From Thermaerobacter marianensis (GTDB lineage: Bacteria > Bacillota > Sulfobacillia > DYIH01 > DYIG01), in contig DYIG01000033.1 of NCBI GenBank assembly GCA_020723725.1, forward strand, positions 5,305-12,447: a stretch of DNA of 7,143 nt, given 5' to 3'. The notes beneath the pieces were generated by a model. The model was not told the DNA's origin and did not search any database. It saw nothing but the letters and a program-made list of their open reading frames with translations. The position numbers and the translations under genes are program-made. The number at the start of each line of letters is the position of its first letter. Position 1 is the first letter of the stretch. This document shows, in pieces, positions 1 to 5,505 of the stretch.

Positions 1-2
1 TC

Positions 3-557
3 CCCTGGGAGATAGCCCGTTTGGCGTTGTCCATAGAACCGACCGATGGCGTTATGTTCCCGGGGGTTGTCAGGTTTGACCACCTCCAGGGGCGCCATTT
101 GAGGTGCTTCGGGGAACCCCCTCCTATTGATATGATTGTTCTCGACCTGGGCGGCGAGGTCGACACCGTTAGTTTCAATCGTGCGCCCGGTTTGGCAAAG
201 CGGAACCTGGCCAAGGAGCCGGAGGTTCGGGAGGCGTTGGACCTAGTAAGCAGAGGCTTTCAAGAGGGGGACCCATCCCTTATCGGGCGGGGGGCCACGC
301 TCAGCGCCCTGGCCCACCAGTCTGTCTTGCCCAAAAAAGCCCTGGGGGCGCTGCTGGACCTTGCTTCCGAACTGGGGGCGATCGGGGTGAACATCGCGCA
401 CAGCGGCACGGTTGCCGGTTTGCTCTTTGACGCCCGGCGTTTTCAGGCCACGCCTTTTCGGGGGGCAAAAAACCTGTTGCGGCACCGTTTGGAGGGTTGG
501 ATTCAGGGCGCCAGGGTGTTTGGCCAGGCACGCCTGATATCGGGAGGGGTCATATAG
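3..557 (+). CDS. pduX: PduX-like L-threonine kinase (GHMP kinase family), 5'-truncated by the window edge
   Basis: The reading frame is open from base 3 with no stop, so the gene begins upstream and a TTG at 21 is probably not the true start. About 184 C-terminal residues are visible; family members are usually around 300. Features resembling the PduX/GHMP C-terminal half are an EPTDGVMFPG block near the left edge, the strand MIVLDLGGEVDT followed by FN, a helix with LAHQSVLPKK, and the glycine-rich GVNIAHSGTVAGLLF. The Gly/Ser-rich ATP-binding motif of GHMP kinases would lie outside the window. Known role of the family: ATP-dependent phosphorylation of L-threonine to O-phospho-L-threonine, which CobD decarboxylates to the aminopropanol phosphate arm of cobalamin. 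Another GHMP kinase is possible, but the EPTD and AHSGT blocks favour PduX. The TAG stop at 555-557 is followed at once by a terminator-like hairpin, so this is probably the last gene of an upstream (perhaps cobalamin) operon. Confidence 0.8.
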   Translation, partial: PWEIARLALSIEPTDGVMFPGVVRFDHLQGRHLRCFGEPPPIDMIVLDLGGEVDTVSFNRAPGLAKRNLAKEPEVREALDLVSRGFQEGDPSLIGRGATLSALAHQSVLPKKALGALLDLASELGAIGVNIAHSGTVAGLLFDARRFQATPFRGAKNLLRHRLEGWIQGARVFGQARLISGGVI

Positions 558-561
558 ATAT

Positions 562-588
562 GGCCCGGGGGATTAGTCCCGGGCCTTT
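562..588 (+). terminator. Short GC-rich hairpin terminator after the PduX-like gene
   Basis: GGCCCGGG (562-569) pairs perfectly with CCCGGGCC (578-585) across an 8-nt loop, followed by only three T residues (586-588). It starts 4 bases after the stop codon. The stem is strong but the U tract is short, so termination may be inefficient. There is no T tract on the other side, so it is unlikely to terminate the opposing DUF1657 gene by the same mechanism. Confidence 0.5.
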
Positions 589-623
589 AGGTCCCCAGAT
601 GTCACATGCGAAAGTAAGGTTCC

Positions 624-866
624 TTAACGGCGAACGGTTGGCTGCTGCTGGGCCTGCTGGTACACCTTGTAGGTCGGCTCCTCGGCCTCTACCTGGTTAA
701 CTCGGTTCCGCAGTGGTTGGATTACCTGGCTTTCGACAGTCTGGGCGAGCTGCGCATAGAGCTGTTTGGCCTTCTGGTCTTGTGTATCCAGTGCGAATGA
801 CTTTAGACTGGCTTCAGCCGATTCCAACTGGGAAAGGCACATGTGCAATTTCTGTCCTACCGTCAT
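624..866 (-). CDS. DUF1657 family protein
   Basis: An 80-residue soluble protein. The first ~68 residues match the DUF1657 pattern: the MTVGQKL start, a long amphipathic helix with LESAEASLKSFAL, then TQDQKAKQLYAQLAQ, a second helix ending in RVNQVEAEEP, and the closing TYK. A Gln-rich tail of about 12 residues (YQQAQQQP, ending RR) is longer than the minimal family length. The family is common in endospore-forming Bacillota, often encoded near spoVA genes; its biochemical role is not known. No spoVA gene is present here, so this copy is solitary within the window. The ATG is preceded on its own strand by GAGGAGG (plus-strand CCTCCTC at 877-883), 10 nt upstream. It is divergent from queG with a ~92-bp shared upstream region. 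No confident sporulation sigma-factor promoter could be assigned. Confidence 0.82.
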   Translation of the reverse strand: MTVGQKLHMCLSQLESAEASLKSFALDTQDQKAKQLYAQLAQTVESQVIQPLRNRVNQVEAEEPTYKVYQQAQQQPTVRR

Positions 867-946
867 GCCATATCGGCCTCCTCAATTAATAACTGCTGGG
901 GACAATTTAGGTTTTGTTCGATTTTGGAACGGTATACTGGAATGCC

Positions 947-951
947 GGAGG
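947..951 (+). promoter_or_regulatory. Ribosome-binding site fixing a TTG start for queG
   Basis: GGAGG lies 7 nt before the TTG at 959-961, in frame with the long queG reading frame. A more upstream in-frame TTG (914) has no such site and would add 15 residues not expected in the family. This site decides the start at 959. Confidence 0.75.
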
Positions 952-958
952 TTTAATT

Positions 959-2131
959 TTGAAGTTATTGATTGGTCAGTTGGCAACAATGACAGGGCTG
1001 CCCATTTGGCGCGTGGCATCTGCCGACCCTTTTGAAGAAGAGAAGGCTATTCTGCGTGATCGCCAGGATGCTGGGATAGAAATACCATTTTGCAAGGGTA
1101 AGCCGGAGGAGCGCTGTGACCCTGGCCGCCTCCTCTCCGGGGCACGTTCCATTATCTGCTTCGCCCTCCCTTACAATCAGTCCTTTGCGAGCATCCCGAA
1201 GGACACCAGGTCGCAGGGGGCGCCTGATGTGTTACGGGGGGAGATATCACGATACGCCTGGGGGCAGGACTACCATGAGGTCTTTGGCTCCAGGCTCCGC
1301 CAGCTCGTGTCTTTTTTAAAGGAGCGTTACCCAGACGAGGGGTTCTATATATCGGTGGACACCGGTCCCCTCATTGAACGCGCTGCTGCCCGGCGGGCGG
1401 GGCTCGGTTGGATAGGCCGCAACTGCTGCCTGATCACCCCCGAGGCGGGGTCCTGGGTGTTCCTGGGGCTTGTTTTGACGACGCTCCACCTGGAGCCTGA
1501 TCCCGTTGACAGGTGGGGTGAGGGCTTTGGCTCAGGGTGTGGTGATTGCGACCGGTGCCTGAAGGCCTGTCCCACCGGCGCCTTGATCGCTCCCGGTGTG
1601 CTGGATCCGCAGCGATGCCTCGCCTATGTCACACAGATGAAGGGATCGGTACCTGTGGAGCTGCGGGGAAGGATGGGGAGGCGTATCTGGGGGTGTGACA
1701 CCTGTCAGGCCGTCTGTCCCCATAACCGCAGTCTGGGTGGAGTTGTCGCGATCCCCGAGGAGTTCCGCCCCCGGCGGGTCGAGGAAGCCAGGCCCTCCCT
1801 TAACTGGCTGGCTTCAATGGACAACCGCTCGTTCAAGGGTGTATACGGCGACACGGCCGTCGCCTGGCGAGGGCGAAAGGTCCTGCGAAGAAACGCCCTT
1901 ATCGCCATGGGCAATGCCGCCCCGGCTGACGCCCTGCCAACCTTGGCGGAGGCCCTTGGGGACCAGCGCACGGACATACGGGTTTCTGCAGCCTGGGCGC
2001 TGGGCCGACTTGCTGCCACCCATCCCCCTGCAAAGGGGATGGTGACAGCCGTTTTACGGGGGGCGCTGGAGTCCGAAAGCGACCCGGTTGTGAGGGAGGA
2101 GATTCTGTTGGCGCTGGGTGAAGACGCATGA
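959..2131 (+). CDS. queG: Epoxyqueuosine reductase QueG (cobalamin-dependent, two 4Fe-4S clusters, C-terminal HEAT-like repeats)
   Basis: The 390-residue cytosolic enzyme carries out the last step of queuosine synthesis, reducing epoxyqueuosine to queuosine in the wobble position of GUN-anticodon tRNAs. The N-terminal half is the cobalamin-binding reductase fold, with LLSGARSIICFALPY and VDTGPLIERAAA followed by GLGWIGRN. The Asp of VDTGP is residue 134, matching the family's proposed general acid. Ferredoxin-type motifs follow: C194-G-D-C197-D-R-C200-LKA-C204-P, C220, and C246-D-T-C249-QAV-C253-P, enough for two 4Fe-4S clusters. Residues ~311-390 form two HEAT/PBS-lyase-like repeats, each with a WALG or LLALG turn, as in many Bacillota QueG proteins. 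The start is the TTG at 959 because of its GGAGG site. The stop overlaps the next gene's ATG (ATGA), implying translational coupling. A potential -10 TATACT lies at 933-938 but lacks a good -35. Confidence 0.96.
   Translation: MKLLIGQLATMTGLPIWRVASADPFEEEKAILRDRQDAGIEIPFCKGKPEERCDPGRLLSGARSIICFALPYNQSFASIPKDTRSQGAPDVLRGEISRYAWGQDYHEVFGSRLRQLVSFLKERYPDEGFYISVDTGPLIERAAARRAGLGWIGRNCCLITPEAGSWVFLGLVLTTLHLEPDPVDRWGEGFGSGCGDCDRCLKACPTGALIAPGVLDPQRCLAYVTQMKGSVPVELRGRMGRRIWGCDTCQAVCPHNRSLGGVVAIPEEFRPRRVEEARPSLNWLASMDNRSFKGVYGDTAVAWRGRKVLRRNALIAMGNAAPADALPTLAEALGDQRTDIRVSAAWALGRLAATHPPAKGMVTAVLRGALESESDPVVREEILLALGEDA
2012..2055 (+). repeat. Long imperfect inverted repeat inside queG, terminator-like
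   Basis: Bases 2012-2027 pair with 2035-2049. The inner arms CATCCCC/GGGGATG and the outer arms GCTGCCACC/GGTGACAGC match except for one mismatch and one bulged C, with a 7-nt loop. The hairpin is followed closely by a TTTT run (2052-2055). It lies wholly within the HEAT-like 3' part of queG, about 80 nt before the overlapping downstream gene. It could be a partial attenuator, an mRNA stabiliser, or a by-product of GC-rich coding sequence. Confidence 0.4.
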
Positions 2132-2655
2132 AGGTTCTCGTTTTATCCGATACACACATGCCGCACAGGATGAAGTCGCTCCCTCCAGGGGTCTACGGGG
2201 CCCTGGAGCAGGCGGATGCCATCCTTCATGCCGGGGATTTTACTTCGGTGGAGATCCTTGAGGAACTGGGTTTGTTCGCCCCGCTCCACGCTGTGGCCGG
2301 TAACTCCGATCCCTATGAAATCTGGAACAGGTTACCGCGGCGGTTGGTGGCAGAGTTAGGGGGCTACCGCATCGGCCTCATCCACGGCGATGGCGCGCCC
2401 CGGCATGCGGTTCATGATCATGCTTTTGCCTCCTTTAAGGGCGTTGACTGTGTGGTTTTCGGGCATACCCACAAACCCTTTGCCGAGTGGAGGAAAGCTA
2501 GTGGCGGGCGCCAAAAGACCCTGCTGTTCAACCCCGGGTCTGTAGGCGAGCCCCGCTACGGTTCAAGCGCTTCATACGGCTGGTTAAGGCTCGGCGAGTC
2601 CCCCGAATTCCCGATCGAGTTCGAACACGTTCCCGTGAGACTGTCCAGTCCCTGA
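2128..2655 (+). CDS. Metallophosphoesterase, YfcE/MJ0936 (calcineurin-like) family
   Basis: A 175-residue cytosolic phosphodiesterase of the small YfcE/MJ0936/VPS29-like group, normally 160-180 residues. All five dimetal-site motifs are present and correctly ordered: D8-T-H10, G36-D37, G58-N59-S-D61, H86-G-D88 and G112-H113-T-H115. The enzyme is therefore predicted to be active. Characterised relatives hydrolyse phosphodiester model substrates and the physiological substrate is usually unknown; none can be inferred here. The ATG overlaps the queG stop by four bases (ATGA) and the preceding sequence has only a weak GGGTGA-like site, so translation probably depends on ribosomes finishing queG. 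NPGSVGEPRYG near the C-terminus is also typical of the family. The ORF continues to a TGA at 2653-2655 within a small inverted repeat. Confidence 0.92.
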   Translation: MKVLVLSDTHMPHRMKSLPPGVYGALEQADAILHAGDFTSVEILEELGLFAPLHAVAGNSDPYEIWNRLPRRLVAELGGYRIGLIHGDGAPRHAVHDHAFASFKGVDCVVFGHTHKPFAEWRKASGGRQKTLLFNPGSVGEPRYGSSASYGWLRLGESPEFPIEFEHVPVRLSSP

Positions 2656-2673
2656 AGATGCAAAAGGGGACTG
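2646..2673 (+). repeat. Inverted repeat spanning the metallophosphoesterase stop codon
   Basis: CAGTCCC (2646-2652) pairs with GGGACTG (2667-2673) across a 14-nt loop that contains the TGA stop. No T tract follows, so it is not a classical terminator. It could be an mRNA processing or stability element between this gene and the membrane-protein gene starting at 2710, or chance. Confidence 0.35.
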
Positions 2674-2699
2674 AAAGCTATAGAATTAATGCCATTGAT

Positions 2700-2704
2700 G
2701 GAGG
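2700..2704 (+). promoter_or_regulatory. Ribosome-binding site selecting the 2710 start of the NnrS-like gene
   Basis: GGAGG lies 5 nt before the ATG at 2710. An in-frame ATG at 2689 would place this site inside the coding sequence, so 2710 is preferred and the protein begins MKRFKPF. Confidence 0.7.
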
Positions 2705-2709
2705 ATTCA

Positions 2710-3786
2710 ATGAAGCGTTTCAAACCGTTTCCCTTGATGGTTTTGGGAATGATCGCCCTGATGGCCGCGTTGATCAGCGGGCTGATGAGGCTGGGGTGGG
2801 GGCTGCCTGTGGTGCGGCCGGGACTGGCCGAACTGCACGGGCCTCTGATGATTTCCGGGTTTTTGGGCACACTGATCTCGCTGGAGAGGGCGGTGGCGCT
2901 CCAAAGGTGGTGGACTTATGCCGCGCCCCTTTTGACCGGATTGGGTGCGGTGTCCCTTGTGGCGAATCTCCCCGGGACGCCAGGGTCCCTGCTCATGACC
3001 CTGGGCAGCGGGGTGATGGTGGCTATATTCGTCCTGCTGTTACGCCTCCAACCCACGTTCTATACGGTGATTATGGGCATCGGCGCAGTCGCCTGGTTTA
3101 TCGGGAACGTGCTTTGGTTGGCGGGGTGGCCGATCCCGCGGTTCGTGCTCTGGTGGGCCGGTTTTCTCATTCTGACCATAATGGGGGAGCGGCTGGAACT
3201 CAGCAGACTTGTACGTCTTACGAGTTTAAGCCGGCTGGCCTCACTGGCGGCCACAGGGGTTTTCCTGGCGGGGATGGTTTGGACCAGTGTATCCTTTGAA
3301 GCCGGTGTCCGGTTGGCGGGAATCGGTATGCTGGCGCTTACCTTGTGGTTGGCCCGGCACGATATAGCACGGCGGACCATAAGACAACCGGGGTTGACCC
3401 GCTACATCTCAGTATGCCTGCTATCGGGGTACGTTTGGCTGGGCGTCGGGGGCGCCCTGGCAGTGGCCTATGGGGGGGCTGAGGCCGGGCCTCAATATGA
3501 CGCCATGCTGCATGCCGTATTCCTCGGGTTCGTGTTCGCCATGATCTTCGGACACGCGCCCATTATCTTCCCGGCTGTGCTGGGTCTGATGATATCCTTC
3601 CGCAACACCTTTTATATACACCTGTTGATGTTACATCTGACGTTACTCCTCAGGGTGGCCGGAGACGTGACCGATTGGTTGCCCGGGCGCCAGTGGGGAG
3701 GGCTCCTCAACGTTATTGTTCTGATTCTGTTCTTGATTAACACGGGGTATGCGATTTTAAAGCCGGCCGAAACCGGTCGGACCTAG
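2710..3786 (+). CDS. 12-TM membrane protein with NnrS-like histidine-bearing helices
   Basis: The 358-residue protein is almost entirely hydrophobic. I count about twelve membrane segments (roughly residues 8-27, 43-65, 71-88, 96-113, 118-138, 146-163, 187-204, 208-222, 240-262, 268-297, 303-325, 335-352). Histidines sit in or near helices: H43 in ELHGPLMISGFLG, H268 and H282 in LHAVFLGFVFAMIFGHAP, and H304 and H309 in YIHLLMLHL. This architecture resembles the NnrS family, haem- and copper-containing membrane proteins linked to nitric-oxide stress and denitrification. The similarity is by pattern only: length and topology fit, but I cannot confirm family membership. Metal binding is inference. 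The start at 2710 follows a GGAGG site. It lies 54 nt after the metallophosphoesterase and 24 nt before tatC on the same strand, so co-transcription is likely. A cytochrome cd1-type gene 3 kb away fits a nitrogen-oxide theme. Confidence 0.6.
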   Translation: MKRFKPFPLMVLGMIALMAALISGLMRLGWGLPVVRPGLAELHGPLMISGFLGTLISLERAVALQRWWTYAAPLLTGLGAVSLVANLPGTPGSLLMTLGSGVMVAIFVLLLRLQPTFYTVIMGIGAVAWFIGNVLWLAGWPIPRFVLWWAGFLILTIMGERLELSRLVRLTSLSRLASLAATGVFLAGMVWTSVSFEAGVRLAGIGMLALTLWLARHDIARRTIRQPGLTRYISVCLLSGYVWLGVGGALAVAYGGAEAGPQYDAMLHAVFLGFVFAMIFGHAPIIFPAVLGLMISFRNTFYIHLLMLHLTLLLRVAGDVTDWLPGRQWGGLLNVIVLILFLINTGYAILKPAETGRT

Positions 3787-3810
3787 AGGCGGTTCTTTAG
3801 GGGGGCGGGC

Positions 3811-4548
3811 GTGTTGGACCGGCCGATGACCATCTTTGAACACCTGGAGGAACTCCGTCGCAGGCTCCTGGTTGTGGTGGCCGGTCTGGCCGTTACAACC
3901 GCTGTGGCCTGGCATGTCGTCCCCTTTGTGCTGGACAGCCTTCTTCGACCCGCCAGGGCTGCTGGAGCCAAGTTCATCCAACTTTCACCGGCAGAAGGCT
4001 TTTGGGTGTATCTTAAGCTGGCGGTGGTGACTGGCCTGGTTCTCGACATGCCGTTGATCATTCATCAGGTTATGAGCTTCATTTGGCCGGCGCTCAACCG
4101 GGTGGAGCGACGTTTTGCCTTGTTCGTGCTGCCTTCGGTTATTTTTCTGTTCTTAGCTGGTATAGGCTTTTCCTATTTTGTCTTTCTTGGTCCCATGTTT
4201 AAGTTTCTGCTGGGGTTTACGATTCCTGGTGTTACACCCTCCCTTTCACTGGGTAATTACATAAGTTTTGCGCTTAATCTGATAATTCCCTTCGGCATCA
4301 CCTTTCAACTACCTGTAGTAGTGGCTTTTTTATCGGCGGTCGGACTCCTTACCCCTCAGTGGCTGAGGAGGAACCGCAAGTACGCCATACTCGTCATTTT
4401 TATAGTCGCTGCTTTCCTTACGCCCCCTGACCCGCTGTCACAGATCGTTATGGCCACGCCCATGCTCGCCCTGTATGAGGTAAGCGTCCTCATATCGAGT
4501 TTTTTTACACGGCGACATTATTCCCATCGTAGGGATGAGCCCGCTTAA
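3811..4548 (+). CDS. tatC: Sec-independent protein translocase subunit TatC
   Basis: The 245-residue, six-helix core receptor of the twin-arginine translocase inserts in the cytoplasmic membrane and recognises RR signal peptides of folded, cofactor-containing proteins. Diagnostic features are F-E-H-LEELRRR at residues 9-18, F90-I-W-P-A-L-N-R-V-E99 (counterparts of E. coli F94 and E103), FLGPMFKFLL, FGITFQLPVV with Q166 where E. coli has E170, and TPPDPLSQIVMATPML. The Gln variant of FQLP is familiar in other TatC proteins. The GTG at 3811 is chosen because AGGGGGG (3800 region) lies 5 nt upstream; the TTG at 3814 or ATG at 3826 are alternatives, and the family often starts shortly before the LEELR motif. 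No TatA/TatB gene adjoins, so TatA must be encoded elsewhere. The TAA stop lies in a TTAA shared with the opposing gene. Confidence 0.97.
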   Translation: MLDRPMTIFEHLEELRRRLLVVVAGLAVTTAVAWHVVPFVLDSLLRPARAAGAKFIQLSPAEGFWVYLKLAVVTGLVLDMPLIIHQVMSFIWPALNRVERRFALFVLPSVIFLFLAGIGFSYFVFLGPMFKFLLGFTIPGVTPSLSLGNYISFALNLIIPFGITFQLPVVVAFLSAVGLLTPQWLRRNRKYAILVIFIVAAFLTPPDPLSQIVMATPMLALYEVSVLISSFFTRRHYSHRRDEPA

Positions 4549-5162
4549 TCGCGGATAGCTTCCATGCGCCGCTTGATTATTAAAGCAACCGCTAAAGCAA
4601 AAAGGAATATGGACACCAGCACTGTTACGAAATGCAGTTTCATATCCAGGGCGGATTGAAGCACCGGTCTGTCCGGGTGCATCACGAGTTCAGTGGCGGC
4701 TATCCAGTAGAATGCCGCCACGGTTCTGGTAAAAAGGAGTGTAGCGGCAACCAGGGGTTGTTTGGAGAGAGAAAGCAGCGCATCCACCGCAATAGATACG
4801 GATAACACCTTTAAAGATGTAAGCATGCGGGGCTCAGCAAAGAAAACCGCCCCCCAGACGATCTTTGTGGCCAATATGGCCATCAAGAAGCTTATGATCC
4901 AGAGGCCTGTGGCCACGTATTCTGTGGCCAGGAACAGCGAGCCAAGGCCCCTCTTGAAGATCGAAAGGACAGCTATGACCGAGGCCAGGACAAAGAGCCC
5001 TAATGCTGCCCACACCCCGGCTCCATGAGCATACACCAGGCGTATTTTCCAGCCTATATTACCCTCGGCAGGGGTTAGGGCAACCGCACCAAGGATGGCC
5101 AGGAACAGGATAGTGAGGATGGCTATCTCTTTACGGTTCATCCTGGTTTCTCTAAAGGGCAC
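4545..5162 (-). CDS. CcmC-like (cytochrome c assembly family) membrane protein without the WWD motif
   Basis: The 205-residue protein has about six membrane helices in the order seen in CcmC: helix 1 at ~13-31, then RLVYAHGAGVW with H46 where CcmC has its first haem-ligand His (VYxHVPAA), a basic loop FKRG, a helix after EYVATG, then W103-G-A-V-F-F-A-E-P-R112, and a last helix after H162 (VMHPDRPVLQ). The block at 103-112 aligns with the CcmC signature WGTWWxWDxR, but the tryptophans are replaced by V, F and A and the Asp by Glu. The two His positions appear kept. CcmC handles haem for cytochrome c maturation; without the tryptophans, haem handling here is uncertain. The GTG start shares one base with the preceding gene's TAG (TAGTG); an ATG at 5141 is an alternative start with a weaker site. 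The terminal gene of a three-gene minus-strand run. Homology is inferred from motif order, not from a search. Confidence 0.6.
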   Translation of the reverse strand: MPFRETRMNRKEIAILTILFLAILGAVALTPAEGNIGWKIRLVYAHGAGVWAALGLFVLASVIAVLSIFKRGLGSLFLATEYVATGLWIISFLMAILATKIVWGAVFFAEPRMLTSLKVLSVSIAVDALLSLSKQPLVAATLLFTRTVAAFYWIAATELVMHPDRPVLQSALDMKLHFVTVLVSIFLFALAVALIIKRRMEAIRD

Positions 5163-5482
5163 TACTGGTTTGCTTCCCCTGATCCGGTTGCCTGGAGTAT
5201 CTGGCTTATCGCCAGAGAAACGGCTTTCAGTCCCGCAATCGGCAAGGTAAGTATGGCCGCATCAATCATCTCGTCCGGTGTGACGCCTGCACTGCGTGCC
5301 CGGTCTATATGAATGCTCATGGCTTCGGGAGACTTGTTCATGGTGTGAATCGCGATTAATATCAATTGCTTTTCTCTCTCGCCGAGGCTGCCACCAAGCG
5401 ACCTCAGGAGGTCCATGTAGGTGCTGGCGACTTCGCTGCGGTGGCGCATCATGAATTCTAAACCCTGGTTGTGTGCTGACAT
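5162..5482 (-). CDS. Carboxymuconolactone decarboxylase/AhpD-like protein lacking all cysteines
   Basis: A 106-residue all-helical protein with the CMD-fold layout: L-x-E-R-E-K-Q-L-I-L-I-A at ~33-44, then a segment with H58-I-D-R-A-R-S-A-G, and VTPDEMIDAAIL with a following hydrophobic helix. In AhpD-type members the second block reads CxxCxxxH and the cysteines are the peroxidase/disulfide centre. Here the register gives S51-P-E-A54-M-S-I-H58, so both cysteines are absent while the His is kept, and the whole protein contains no Cys. A thiol-based peroxidase role is therefore unlikely; other cysteine-free members exist and their functions are mostly unknown. The ATG at 5482 has AAAGGGG 7 nt upstream. 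It lies 23 nt after the HAD phosphatase gene and shares its last stop base with the CcmC-like start, so it is co-transcribed. Confidence 0.75.
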   Translation of the reverse strand: MSAHNQGLEFMMRHRSEVASTYMDLLRSLGGSLGEREKQLILIAIHTMNKSPEAMSIHIDRARSAGVTPDEMIDAAILTLPIAGLKAVSLAISQILQATGSGEANQ

Positions 5483-5505
5483 GACGATACCCCTTTCTTA
5501 TGTCC

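Noticed and set aside
914..938. Possible queG promoter: TTGTTC and TATACT
   Set aside because: The spacer is 13 nt, too short for sigma-A. The nearby GTTC/GAAC inverted repeat is in the opposite orientation to the Gram-positive LexA box (GAAC-N4-GTTC), so no SOS operator is claimed.
1695..2045. Plus-strand 116-codon ORF inside queG
   Set aside because: Pro/Arg/Ser-rich alternate frame of a confidently assigned gene.
2658..3299. Long plus-strand ORF (213 codons) overlapping the NnrS-like gene in another frame
   Set aside because: The product is Gly/Arg/Asp-rich with no hydrophobic pattern or family motif, typical of a shadow frame of a GC-rich gene. The overlapping frame encodes a coherent 12-TM protein with a good ribosome site.
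4762..5028. Plus-strand ORF antisense to the CcmC-like gene
   Set aside because: No ribosome site or recognisable motif; the minus frame has coherent membrane helices and CcmC-like landmarks.
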